Under the pieces are notes generated by a model that saw only the letters and a program-made list of their open reading frames with translations, made no database searches and was not told where the DNA came from. A stretch of 64,000 bases of DNA from a virus, in the IMG/VR virus record IMGVR_UViG_3300044846_001842, positions 16,107 to 80,106 of that record; one strand, given 5' to 3'. This document shows positions 55,250 to 63,675 of this stretch, one piece after another (position 1 is the stretch's first letter; every line of letters starts with the position of its first letter). Both the position numbers and the translations under genes were made by a program.

Positions 55250-55461
55250 CTTTTTTTCTTTTTTAATGATTCAACAAAATCTAAGATCTTTCTAACTTCT
55301 GTAAGACTAAAAGCTGTATTATAATTATTAATAAACATTCTTCTATCTACAGTAACAATAGCACTTGTAGCACTAATCTCTTTCAGTGCTTTAACTTCTT
55401 CTGAGGTAATTTCTTTGAACTTACCTTTACCTAAATGTCTGTAATAAGCAACTAAACTCAT
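55246..55461 (-). CDS. Hypothetical basic protein, 71 aa
   Basis: Not recognised. The product is small, basic and alpha/beta, ending in LDFVESLKKKKR. It overlaps both neighbours by 4 bases. Its high pI could allow nucleic-acid contact. Confidence 0.5.
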   Translation of the reverse strand: MSLVAYYRHLGKGKFKEITSEEVKALKEISATSAIVTVDRRMFINNYNTAFSLTEVRKILDFVESLKKKKR

Positions 55462-55727
55462 AACACTTCAAAATAATGCCATATTAAAGCTCCTCCCATT
55501 TCTTGAACAGTACCAATGTATTCATACTTTTTAGTGTCATCAAAAGAGTGACCTGTACCTACTTTTAGAATTCTTCTAGATTCAAGAGTAGTGCCTTCAC
55601 TAGCATGTAATGCCCAAAAACAAATATATGGACCTTGTTTTTGAACAGTCAGGATTTTAGCTTCTTTAGGTAGCATTAAGTGAGTAATATCTCCACTAGT
55701 AGCTAGGTATTTATAAACTACTTGCAT
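55458..55727 (-). CDS. Hypothetical protein, 89 aa
   Basis: Not recognised. Beta-rich soluble product (VVYKYLATSGDITHLMLP, KYEYIGTVQEMGGALIWHYFEVL). ATG at 55727 is used; a TTG at 55733 would add two residues. The start lies within the last codons of helicase exon 2 (17-base overlap), which supports that exon's stop at 55711. Confidence 0.5.
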   Translation of the reverse strand: MQVVYKYLATSGDITHLMLPKEAKILTVQKQGPYICFWALHASEGTTLESRRILKVGTGHSFDDTKKYEYIGTVQEMGGALIWHYFEVL

Positions 55728-58081
55728 TTTCAATTCTAGTTTTAAAGTTAGGAAATCTTATATAATTGATCTTAGATTGATTCAAGTTTTCTACAGCTTT
55801 TTCAAGCCATTTTTCATCTTGAGTGCCTTCAGATACAACAATCCAAATGTGAGCTTCATGCCCTGGTCTGTATCTAATGATCCTACCTCTAGGATGTTAT
55901 TACTCTTAGATTTTACTTGAGTAATCTTCTCATATTTCTATGAGGATTGGACTATATCTTTATTTGCATATTCCCAATAGAAACCGACTCTTTTACCATT
56001 TGTTTTAATGGCTTTAGCTATTGTAACTGCTCCTGTTTTCTTTTGGGCTTCTGTTACACTATCAAAGGTCTCTATTATATTTTTATTAATATCTAATTTA
56101 TTTACTGGTACACTACTGTGATGGAACTTGCCTGTTTTGCCTTTCATACAATTATTAGTTGTTTGTCTTTTAGATAGAGCTATTTTCTGAGCTTCAGTAA
56201 CATTCCAAGAAGGTTTAGTAGGATGCTTATCAAAAGAGTCTTCAAAATATCTCCAAATGAATTTTTTAAAAGTCACCCTTCCATACTTACCTTGACAACA
56301 ACAAGAAATTTTATTATTATTTTTTCTGTTTCCTGTAACTTTTTCAGCGGCATCACTAATAGAATCAAAAATTTGAATTAAATTTCCTTTTAAATCAAAT
56401 TGCTTAACTTTTTTAATTCTTTTTTCTAATTGTTCTTGAGACCACTTATGTCCAACACTTCCAATTCCTCCTTCACAAGTATTTACTAAGTTTTTTCCTT
56501 GCTGTCTAAAAAAACCAATCCAAAAAATCTCTTTTTGCAATATTTCTTCAAGGTTAGTAGACTCATCTATAAGTTTTATTATAGGTTTGTTTTCTAAAGA
56601 TTTTAGCCAAGAAATTCTGTGACATTGTTGTCCTTTTTTTGTTCTTGTTTGCCAGTGTGTTTTTAGTCTTTCTTTAAGACTTTTAGAGGTGTAACCAATG
56701 TATTTTAAATCTTCTTTATGATAAAGACCATAAATTTTATATTTCATATTCTTTGTATTTGATACAAAGATATGGTATTAGATATTAATATGCAAATACT
56801 TCCCGTTTCCACCTCAGTTATCAACTTGGGTGTACCATACTCAGTTCAACAAATTGTTGCTTTTCTGTAGTCTCTGCACCTTCCACAAAATATGGCTTGG
56901 CTCAGGATTGCCTTATCATTTCTGACTTAGGTTTCCCTGAATTAAAGAAGTTTATAGAGGACAGGTATGTTTATCCTCTGAACCAAATCTTTTTCTTTAG
57001 AGTTAAGTTGTCCAATAATACCTGAATCAACTCCGGGAAAGTTATGACCTTCATTTACTGCCTTTACACAAGATAATCTATTGATTCTTTCTGCTTTGAA
57101 AGCATCATAAGAATCATTACTAGACTTAGAATGGTAAAAAGTAGGACATACATCTTCAGCTTGCTCTATGTTACCACAAAAGATAATAGTTCTATCATCT
57201 TCAGGGATAACTTTGTTTAGCAAAAAGTGGATTACTTCTGTTTTACTAGGAATTTTGTAGATAAACTGCATTCTACCTAAGATAGCAAACTTAAGTTTAG
57301 CTTTACCTTGTGGAGTTTGATCAAACATAGCTCCTTGAACTCTTTTATTCCAATAAGTATAGCATGCTGCTTCAGTAGTCATAAAAGGTTTAGCTTTAGT
57401 ACCACCTGGAATGTTCTTGGTTGTAGCATCTAAAGGCACTGTAATAACAGTAATCTTATATGGTGCTACAAAACCTAATCTTACAGCTTGGTCTAAGGTA
57501 AGTTCATAAACAAGTTTAACCCCTAAGTCAGATAAGATTTGTCTTTTAACCATATCAGTAGGAGGAGTTGCAGTAAGTAACACAATGTTTTCTACTCCAT
57601 TGTTTATAAAGAACTCTGAAGATAACTCTGTGATATTATGGCCTTCATCAAGGATAGCCAATGGAAAATCATATCCTTTGACTTTAGATGCAGAAGCATA
57701 ACAAAGTCTTTCAGTATGTTTCCACACATTCTGAGCTTCCCATTTAGTAAACTCTTCTGCCCAATTCTCATCTCTTAGCTTTTCAGTAGGTACTAAAAGA
57801 GCTGCATGATGGTCATTTTTAGGATCAAAGTAAAATTTAGCTAATTCAACTGCTACTCTAGACTTACCGGAACCTGTAGCCATAGCTATCATGCCACCAT
57901 TATTTCTAATAACAGCTTGTTTGGCTTCATCCTGGACTCTTTCTCTAACTTTATTTACAAATTCAGTACTTAGTTCCGGATCTGTAATTTTGTCTCTTAA
58001 AGCTTCTATTTTGTCAATATAGGTTAGAATTGATTTTGGGTTTTGAAAGAGTTCCTCCAACTCTCTAAAATACTTTCTCAT
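55711..58081 (-). CDS. SF2 DNA helicase, split by a group I intron (exons 58081-56973 and 55888-55711)
   Basis: Exon 1 has Walker A (AMATGSGKSR, about 66-75), the DEGHN box (145-149), LTATPP (motif III) and a second RecA lobe, ending at VQR-I. Exon 2 begins by completing Ile and reads GRIIRYRPGHEAH, restoring motif VI (QRIGRxxRxxxGH), then a 45-residue end. Lengths 1109 and 178 bases join in frame to 428 residues. Likely a DNA/RNA remodelling helicase of the replication block. The unspliced frame would stop nine codons on, without the motif VI arginines. Confidence 0.85.
55938..56747 (-). CDS. GIY-YIG homing endonuclease in the helicase intron, 269 aa
   Basis: The GIY-YIG module is at the start: KIYGLYH (4-10), KYIGYTSKSLKERL (with R27), and a later E in LQKEIFWIGFF. 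The rest has repeated NUMOD/IENR-like helical DNA-binding units (IQIFDSISDAAEKVTGN and IETFDSVTEAQKKTGA). Its last codons (KDIVQSS) overlap the 3' strand of the intron's P7 helix. A TTTG-N20-TATCTTTG promoter lies upstream of its ATG. Confidence 0.85.
   Translation of the reverse strand: MKYKIYGLYHKEDLKYIGYTSKSLKERLKTHWQTRTKKGQQCHRISWLKSLENKPIIKLIDESTNLEEILQKEIFWIGFFRQQGKNLVNTCEGGIGSVGHKWSQEQLEKRIKKVKQFDLKGNLIQIFDSISDAAEKVTGNRKNNNKISCCCQGKYGRVTFKKFIWRYFEDSFDKHPTKPSWNVTEAQKIALSKRQTTNNCMKGKTGKFHHSSVPVNKLDINKNIIETFDSVTEAQKKTGAVTIAKAIKTNGKRVGFYWEYANKDIVQSS
56765..56796 (-). promoter_or_regulatory. Bacteroidota-type promoter for the GIY-YIG gene
   Basis: The minus strand has TTTG (56796-56793), 20 bases, then TATCTTTG (56772-56765), about 18 bases before the ATG at 56747. 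It has the same spacing and boxes as the promoter of the LAGLIDADG gene. Confidence 0.55.
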
Positions 58082-58320
58082 GATAAATACGGTGTGTTAT
58101 ATCCTATTGCAAGGATAATTGATTTAAGTTCTTGTTTTACTCCTTTCTCTCTGAAGTCTTTTGCTAGTCTAATGAATAAAGGATGATTACTATCTTTTAT
58201 AATAACAATAGGATAAGCTTCCATTTCAAGGCAATCTTCTAATATTTCTTTATCACTGATTTCTTCAAATACTGCAACAGGAATGTGTAAAAAGAATTGA
58301 AAGAAATCTGTGTAATTCAT
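58078..58320 (-). CDS. Hypothetical protein, 80 aa
   Basis: Not recognised. Alpha/beta product (FFQFFLHIPVAVFEE, AYPIVIIKDSNHPLFIRLAKDF). Overlaps the helicase start by 4 bases, so it is coupled to it and may act with it. Confidence 0.5.
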   Translation of the reverse strand: MNYTDFFQFFLHIPVAVFEEISDKEILEDCLEMEAYPIVIIKDSNHPLFIRLAKDFREKGVKQELKSIILAIGYNTPYLS

Positions 58321-58321
58321 A

Positions 58322-59224
58322 TTATTTGTTTTTAAATTGTTTAATAATTTCTACTCTTTTTTCTTCATACTTTTGATGTAAATCGGTATCTTCTCTGTAA
58401 ATTGGTCTTAACCTTTCTAATAAATCAATTAACTCACTATACTTATTCTTGTCTTGTTCTTGTTGCCATTGATATGCAAATCCAATCATTAAATCTTGGA
58501 TTTCCCATTCATAATGTTCTCTTGGAATATTTGACTCATCAATATTATCTTCATAATATCTTTTAGCAGCTTCTTCAAGTGTTTCTTGTTTAGGTATGTC
58601 TAATCTAATTTCATTTAATCCAGAATCATCAGGACCATTATTTCCTATGCAACCATTAGGTTCTTCTCTTTTTGTTATTTTAATAGCACAAGGTTCACAC
58701 TGAACTGCTCTTTTATCACCTGTAAATTCTTTTTTACAAGTGATACAAGTACAAGAATAATAACCTGGTGCATAACCACCTATTGGATATTGTTTAGATT
58801 CTTCTTTTGGAATGATGATTTTGTAATTATAAACATATTTGTCTGTTTCAAAATCAAATGACTCAATTTTATTAACATAAATTTCCTCACAACTTGGATT
58901 CTTAACAAACCATTCTAAAAACTCATCATCAATAGCTTGTACACCATCTTTGATTAAGTCTTGGTCAGTTGTTAGGATAATTTTATTACATAAGTCGTCA
59001 ATAATATCTTTTTTTTCTTTTTTAAAGATTTTATTATTGATTTTACTTATACAGTAATCTCCTTCTTTAATTTCTAAATCAGAAGTGATGTGGGTGTTTT
59101 GGTTTGTAAAATCATCATTTCTACTTTGAATTGCTGTTTGTGACATTCCAAATACAAAGTTTCCATTATCTCCTAAATACAACCTACTTGGTTTATCTGT
59201 TGGTAATACGTGTATGTTTTTCAT
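58322..59224 (-). CDS. Hypothetical Zn-ribbon-like protein, 300 aa
   Basis: The opening MKNIHVLPTDKPSRLYLGDNG is a motif seen at the start of many Bacteroidota phage proteins of unknown role. A CTCITCKKEF...CEPC segment (about 156-180) may bind zinc. ATG at 59224 is preferred over an ORF start at 59263, which would overlap the polymerase gene. The centre is acidic and charged. Often found in accessory regions, but here it is between polymerase and helicase genes. Confidence 0.55.
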   Translation of the reverse strand: MKNIHVLPTDKPSRLYLGDNGNFVFGMSQTAIQSRNDDFTNQNTHITSDLEIKEGDYCISKINNKIFKKEKKDIIDDLCNKIILTTDQDLIKDGVQAIDDEFLEWFVKNPSCEEIYVNKIESFDFETDKYVYNYKIIIPKEESKQYPIGGYAPGYYSCTCITCKKEFTGDKRAVQCEPCAIKITKREEPNGCIGNNGPDDSGLNEIRLDIPKQETLEEAAKRYYEDNIDESNIPREHYEWEIQDLMIGFAYQWQQEQDKNKYSELIDLLERLRPIYREDTDLHQKYEEKRVEIIKQFKNK

Positions 59225-59228
59225 AATT

Positions 59229-61112
59229 TTAATGGGCTTCTGCATAGTTCTTACCAATGTCAATACTAATACCTAATGGTACATTAAGACATAATGTTTG
59301 ATTAGTAAGCTCTATAGCTTTGTTTAGTTTTTCTTTTATTGATTCTTGGTCTTCTTTTAAGAAACCAAATCCAATCTCATCATGATACTGTAAGCTTATC
59401 TTGATGCCTTGTTTTCTCACATTTCTAATGTGAGTATCAAAGCAATAAACTCCTGTACCTTGATTGAGAGTACTGAATCTGTCTTTTGGTTGTCTTAAAG
59501 AATACCAAAATCCACTGACAGGGTTGTATAGCCACATTTGGCCTCTAACCTCTTTGTAAACACAGTCATTTACTACTTGTTTAACAGACTTATTTCTTTC
59601 CCAATAAATCTTATGTAGCAATGTGGCATCTTCCAATGACATACCTGTAGTTAAGGCTATCTTTGGTGGGCCTGCTCCATAAATACCTGAAAAGTTTACC
59701 ACTTTAGCCTTGCTTCTAACCTTCTTGTAAGATGTACCTTGTTCTCCATGTGTGGCTTCAAAAAGCTTATGCTCATTAACCTGTTCAGGTGTAAGCATAC
59801 CTGATAGTACAGCAATATCAAGATGAGGGTCAAACCCTGGCACTCTCATTTGTGTTACATAATCAGGATCATAAAAATACATGTAGTGTTGTTTAGTAGT
59901 GTCTTCCAATGAACTCATATCACTACCACAAAAGAGATGGTTATCATCAGGTGCTATAATAGCTCCTCTGATTTCTTTACCATAAGGTTTATCTACACCG
60001 GGTAGATTAGCAACAGGCTTCTTGTGTTTAAATCTAAGAGTATTAGTAAATCCTGCTATCTGAGCTTGCATCTTACCTTGCTCATTAGAGCACTCTAAGA
60101 ATCCATTAAGAACACCAATTCTATGTTGTAACATAAACAATCCCTTTAGATTCTCAAGAACAGGATGTGTTTCAGCTAGCACTATAATATTAGGGCATAG
60201 CTTTTTATCCTTATCTTGTATCTGAGGTATTGCTCTAGTACTATCTCCTTCTTTCACATAGTTAAATACTGTAGGTCTCCAACCTAAGCTGAATAACCAA
60301 GACTTTAACTGTGTTGTTGAGGTTGGATTAGGTTCTTCTGTGGACTTAAGTATAGAAACTTCTCCTTCAAAGTCTGCTTCTAAATCATTATCAGCTAAAA
60401 GTTCTAACCAGCCTATGCCTGCTTTAGTTAGTTCTCCCTTGATATTGAACATTTTAGCAGGTTTCTTCTTAGTTGCCCATTTCTGTACTTTAGGCATTGC
60501 CTCTGATAGATTAGCTTTTCTTTCATCTACAAGAGTATGAAGACTAGCCAATGTTTCTTTACAATATTCCCTGTCAATAGTTAGTGGATTTGCTTCTTGT
60601 TCTGCAGCACAATCTAATTTCCAAGTTAAATAGGCCATAAGTCTATGATAGTCCTCACTCTGATATATCTCTTTCAAATAATTGATGAAATTACCAAGAA
60701 TGATACTATTAATCACAACATCTGTTCTACATCTATTGATGTAATCTTCTGGTTGAAGGTTTTCCCAATCTGTGATTACTGGTTTGGCTACTCCTACTCT
60801 TTCACCCCATACTTCTAAGCCATGCTCTGCTTCATTTGGATACAAATACCAAGACAATGCCAAAGTATCTATTACAGAGCCTGTATGCTTATATCCTGTA
60901 AGCTTTTCAATAGCAGGAAAGTCATATCTTTTGATGTTATGACCTACAAGCATAGCTTGTCCACTTAGAAAGTTAGCCAATTCCCAAGGATTTGTAATGA
61001 CAGTTTCTCCTATTAATTGGTTATCTTCATAAGTATGAGCTACAAGACAATGAAGTCTAGTGAGTTGTTCAAGTAAACCATCTGTCTCCACATCAAACAC
61101 GCAGTATCTCAT
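59229..61112 (-). CDS. Family A DNA polymerase with 3'-5' exonuclease, 627 aa
   Basis: The exonuclease domain shows FDVETDG (D7, E9), GHNIKRYD (Exo II) and RCRTDVV-like Exo III. The polymerase domain has SDMSSLED (motif A), RSKAKVVNFSGIYGAG (motif B, K...NFxxIYG) and LQYHDEIGFG (motif C, HDE). It is the size of T7-type polymerases without extra domains. It replicates the phage DNA with the primase, helicase and SSB candidate encoded in the same block. Confidence 0.9.
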   Translation of the reverse strand: MRYCVFDVETDGLLEQLTRLHCLVAHTYEDNQLIGETVITNPWELANFLSGQAMLVGHNIKRYDFPAIEKLTGYKHTGSVIDTLALSWYLYPNEAEHGLEVWGERVGVAKPVITDWENLQPEDYINRCRTDVVINSIILGNFINYLKEIYQSEDYHRLMAYLTWKLDCAAEQEANPLTIDREYCKETLASLHTLVDERKANLSEAMPKVQKWATKKKPAKMFNIKGELTKAGIGWLELLADNDLEADFEGEVSILKSTEEPNPTSTTQLKSWLFSLGWRPTVFNYVKEGDSTRAIPQIQDKDKKLCPNIIVLAETHPVLENLKGLFMLQHRIGVLNGFLECSNEQGKMQAQIAGFTNTLRFKHKKPVANLPGVDKPYGKEIRGAIIAPDDNHLFCGSDMSSLEDTTKQHYMYFYDPDYVTQMRVPGFDPHLDIAVLSGMLTPEQVNEHKLFEATHGEQGTSYKKVRSKAKVVNFSGIYGAGPPKIALTTGMSLEDATLLHKIYWERNKSVKQVVNDCVYKEVRGQMWLYNPVSGFWYSLRQPKDRFSTLNQGTGVYCFDTHIRNVRKQGIKISLQYHDEIGFGFLKEDQESIKEKLNKAIELTNQTLCLNVPLGISIDIGKNYAEAH

Positions 61113-61115
61113 TGA

Positions 61116-61319
61116 TTAAAAGATTTTATTAATTATCCATTGTTTGAAAGAAACTTTAGTACTTTTAACTTTATACTTTTCTCTCATAAAATTTATGAAC
61201 TCTAGTACATCTTCTTGTATCTCTAAAGGATTTACAGTTGAAGTACTGCAAGAAACATAAACAGAAACAGGATTTTCTCTATCAAGATAAGTGTGTTCTT
61301 TTATTTCAAATTTATTCAT
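61116..61319 (-). CDS. Hypothetical protein, 67 aa
   Basis: Not recognised. Small mixed product with beta start (FEIKEHTYLDRENPVSVYVSCS) and basic end. Three bases before the polymerase start, so co-expressed with it. Confidence 0.45.
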   Translation of the reverse strand: MNKFEIKEHTYLDRENPVSVYVSCSTSTVNPLEIQEDVLEFINFMREKYKVKSTKVSFKQWIINKIF

Positions 61320-61322
61320 TGA

Positions 61323-61724
61323 TTAAAAATTAAATAGGTTTCTTTCTTCCATTTCTTTTAAGGCTTTCTCTGCCATAGGCTTAATTAAATAAGTGCCTAA
61401 TACTTCTAAAGCTCTTTCCCTTCTCTCATCTACAGTGAGTACATATTCATTAAGTAATGCTTTTTCTACTCTTTCTTGCATTACCATAAGCTTGTTTGTA
61501 GCATCTTGAGCACTTTGGCCATCAATTTCATCTTGAATTTTAAAGATTTTGCTTATAAACTCTTCAAATTTAGTTTTACCATTTTTTAAAAAAGATTTAA
61601 TAGAACCATACACATATCCTTGTGATTCTAAGAACTCTATCTTTTCAATGATAAGCTGTAATAAAACTACAAATTGTATGTTGTGATCTTGCTCTTTCTT
61701 TTTAAGCTCTTCTTTAGTTAACAT
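61323..61724 (-). CDS. Hypothetical helical protein, 133 aa
   Basis: Not recognised. Almost wholly helical and charged, coiled-coil prone (about residues 1-30 and 80-130: EERRERALEVLGTYL ... MEERNLF). The start overlaps the upstream gene by 11 bases. Placed in the polymerase operon. Confidence 0.5.
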   Translation of the reverse strand: MLTKEELKKKEQDHNIQFVVLLQLIIEKIEFLESQGYVYGSIKSFLKNGKTKFEEFISKIFKIQDEIDGQSAQDATNKLMVMQERVEKALLNEYVLTVDERRERALEVLGTYLIKPMAEKALKEMEERNLFNF

Positions 61725-62007
61725 AGTCTATCTGATTGATAAACAAATTATTGTATGTTCTTCCTTGTTTTTCAGAACCAATAAAAACAAAACCTATACT
61801 GATTTCATCTCCTTTCCTAATTCCTAACTTTTCTACTCTTGCTATAATAGCATCTCTAACTTCAAAGAAAGCTTTTTGTTCATCTTCAGTGGTTACTGTA
61901 ACAATAGCTCTTTTTTTAGTTGGTCTACCTTCTACTACAATTAGTTCAGGTTTTGACATTCCTTCAAAATACCCTATAAAAGGGGTTAAACTTTTTTTTG
62001 CACTCAT
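61714..62007 (-). CDS. Small OB-fold-like (DUF3127-type) protein, 97 aa
   Basis: The pattern RAIVTVTTEDEQKAFFEV, GIRKGDEISIGFVFIGSEKQGRTYNNLFINQI matches the small DUF3127/SSB-like OB fold: long strand, helix, 'GDxxxxxF', then GRxYNNL. Such proteins are candidates for ssDNA binding. This is a second SSB candidate in the window besides the 254-residue one. It is the first gene of the polymerase operon and is preceded by a -7-type box. Confidence 0.45.
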   Translation of the reverse strand: MSAKKSLTPFIGYFEGMSKPELIVVEGRPTKKRAIVTVTTEDEQKAFFEVRDAIIARVEKLGIRKGDEISIGFVFIGSEKQGRTYNNLFINQIDYVN

Positions 62008-62044
62008 GGCTAAATAAATAATGGTTAATAAAAATTAAGGGTTA

Positions 62045-62052
62045 CAAATATA
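62045..62052 (-). promoter_or_regulatory. Candidate -7 element of the polymerase operon
   Basis: TATATTTG on the minus strand, 38 bases before the ATG at 62007 and just after the terminator of the previous gene. It fits TAnnTTTG; no clear -33 TTTG is seen. The sequence TATATTTGTAA is shared with the box before the Acb2-like gene. Confidence 0.35.
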
Positions 62053-62078
62053 TACTTCTCTGCTATAACTCTTAGTGT

Positions 62079-62116
62079 AAAAAAGAAGAAAGTGAGGAAA
62101 TAAGTTCTCACTTTCT
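62079..62116 (-). terminator. Rho-independent terminator after the 210-aa gene
   Basis: A 10-bp stem (AGAAAGTGAG with CTCACTTTCT) and a 10-base loop are followed on the minus strand by TCTTTTTT. It is located 25 bases past the stop at 62141 and also has a T run on the plus side. Confidence 0.75.
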
Positions 62117-62140
62117 GTCTTTTTTTGGCTCAATAAAGTA

Positions 62141-62773
62141 CTACAAAGCTTCTTGCTCTGCCATTACAATGTTAGACAATTCTGCCTGCATTGCTGGAGT
62201 TGCATAAAAATCTGCAGCATCAGCAGTTCTCATATCCACATCAGGAGAACCTTCTGATTTAAAGTAAGTTACTCTAAACTGAGGTTTACCATTGTGAGGT
62301 ACAAGTTTTCCTGCTTGTGGATGATCTTTGCTGTATCTCACAGCTTGACCATCAGCAATGATGTCAGTAGATGTTAAACCAGCATCAATACCAGCTTTTT
62401 GACTACTTGACAAAATTGGTTTGTTTGCTAAAATTTTGTAGATAGTAGCATTTGGCAATGTTGCAAGTTTTGCTTGTACAGACTCTAATGTAGAGTCAAC
62501 TGGTACATCAATCCAAGTAACTCTTGTTTCATTCTGTACATAAGGCTCTCCTTCTGCAATACCTAATTGGGCATTAGAAAATGGATTGTCTTTTAATTCA
62601 TTGCTTACAGACTTTGTTGGGTAAAATGACTTTGTAGTCAGAGTCTGTTTTAATTCAGCAGTCATTGTGTTATCTTTTTGATAACTTGCTTTGTAAACTC
62701 TTGACACCATAATAGGTGATGCATTTACTTCTTTTCTGATTCTGCTTTCCGGAGTTGAAACATTTGTTTCCAT
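62141..62773 (-). CDS. Hypothetical single-gene-unit protein, 210 aa
   Basis: Not recognised. Mixed product with a polar, likely disordered N-terminus, then alpha/beta (TRVTWIDVPVDSTLESVQAKLATLPNATIYKIL) and a beta strand part (PQFRVTYFKSEG). No membrane segment. It has its own terminator and a separate upstream region next to the tmRNA, so it is transcribed alone, likely early and abundant. Confidence 0.55.
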   Translation of the reverse strand: METNVSTPESRIRKEVNASPIMVSRVYKASYQKDNTMTAELKQTLTTKSFYPTKSVSNELKDNPFSNAQLGIAEGEPYVQNETRVTWIDVPVDSTLESVQAKLATLPNATIYKILANKPILSSSQKAGIDAGLTSTDIIADGQAVRYSKDHPQAGKLVPHNGKPQFRVTYFKSEGSPDVDMRTADAADFYATPAMQAELSNIVMAEQEAL

Positions 62774-62978
62774 AATAAATAATTTGATTTAAGTTCTAAA
62801 TACAAGAATAAGAAGGCAATAACTTGCTCTTATATTTAGATTGCGATTTGATTTTTCTTTTGTTGCCTTTTTAATTTAAAAACTAATAAACTTGGTACTA
62901 CAAATTTCCCGAAAGATTTTGCTCCTCTTATTAGCCCAAACCCCAAATACTACAAGCCATTTACTAATCTAGCTCATA

Positions 62979-63010
62979 CTATGTTCAGAGGTATAAAATA
63001 CCACACATAG
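62979..63010. repeat. Two-part inverted repeat
   Basis: CTATGT/ACATAG outer arms and GGTAT/ATACC inner arms form a stable stem-loop just past the 3' end of the tmRNA (minus strand). It has no T run, so it is a processing or folding element more than a clear terminator. Confidence 0.4.
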
Positions 63011-63050
63011 TTTTGATACAATAGGAGTTCAATCATGTTGATTATGTTTG

Positions 63051-63516
63051 TAGTGGAGGTGGGGGAAGTTGAATCCCCGTATTTAGCATTAGAGTTAAAA
63101 AATTTTATACAGCTTTATTTGTTTGTGATATTCAGTTCCTAATAAACAAATAAACATCGGAACTATTTCAAATTACTATTTAATAAGTATCTTTTAATTC
63201 TGCTGAAATAAGGCAAGAATAGGGCCAACTGATTCTGGTAAAACCAGCAGTAAGCCTCCACCATCTAGTTTTATCCCAAACTAGCAAAAGGGAGTATTAA
63301 CTTAACCTAAGTTATGGTCCTAATCTTTGGCTTAGGCAGCCACAGCTAAATCTACTTCCTTTGAAGTAGACATCAAGTTGTGAACAACTTGCATATTAGC
63401 TTGTATTTGAGCATTCTCTAAAATGTTGCCATTTATTGAAATTTCACCTTAGTTTACAGTTATCTCTCTGGCTGAATTTTTTAATCTTAGATGCTAAAGC
63501 AAAACCCGGCACCCCC
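63051..63516 (-). ncRNA. ssrA: tmRNA (ssrA), phage-encoded
   Basis: Ends pair as an acceptor stem: 5' GGGGGTG (63516-63510) with 3' CACCTCC (63061-63055), then A-CTA in the CCA position. The T arm is GGGGA-TTCAACT-TCCCC. A long P2 helix is exact in three parts: TTTAGCAT/ATGCTAAA, TTAAAAAATT/AATTTTTTAA and CAGC/GCTG. The reading frame in the middle ends GAT-TTA-GCT-GTG-GCT-GCC-TAA (D-L-A-V-A-A-stop at 63334-63332), a proteolysis-tag end. A likely resume codon is GCT at 63412, giving 26 tag codons. The D-like loop is less standard. It rescues stalled ribosomes. Confidence 0.75.
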
Positions 63517-63575
63517 AATTTGCTTGTCTTTCCAAGCTGTCATTCCTATTATTTTGTAAGGGTGGAACATCCTTA

Positions 63576-63675
63576 TAGTCAGAACAGGATTCGAACCTGT
63601 AACTTTAGCTAAAGCCCTCGAGGATTACGGTTTAACCTACCGCTGCTTTGCGTCTACCAATTCCGCCACCTGACT
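63576..63675 (-). tRNA. tRNA-like RNA, class II (Leu-type arms), anticodon unclear, overlong
   Basis: The acceptor stem pairs AGTCAGG with TCTGACT, the D arm is GCGGAATTGGTAGACGC as in tRNA-Leu, and the T arm is ACAGG-TTCGAAT-CCTGT with a clear T loop. The middle is 49 bases, about 15 more than a normal class II tRNA. CGGT-AGGTTAA-ACCG is the only good stem-loop there, but its loop has no U33, so no anticodon can be given. A variable-arm hairpin CTTT-AGCT-AAAG is present. It could be degenerate, hold a small insertion, or serve another purpose. Confidence 0.6.

Larger units (their letters stand above)
55889..56972 (-). mobile_element. Group I intron in the SF2 helicase gene, with GIY-YIG gene
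   Basis: About 1084 bases. The 5' exon ends AGGAT (U) and the intron ends CCTAG (G). Core elements: AATCCTGAGCCAAGCC, then AAGGTGCAGAGACTACAG (P7 5' strand, about 56865-56883), and AAAGATATAGTCCAATC (P7 3' strand, about 55948-55961). The homing gene lies between the two P7 strands, so in the P8 region, unlike the E1 intron. Insertion is in the motif VI Q-R-I-G-R codons. Confidence 0.85.

Noticed and set aside
62820-63050. Small minus-strand peptide genes upstream of the 210-aa gene
   Set aside because: Only very short frames with stops and no start context; the stretch is better read as tmRNA trailer and promoter region.
63576-63675. Calling the tRNA-like RNA as tRNA-Leu with UAA anticodon
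   Set aside because: A TTAA is present but no stem places it in a seven-base loop with U33.
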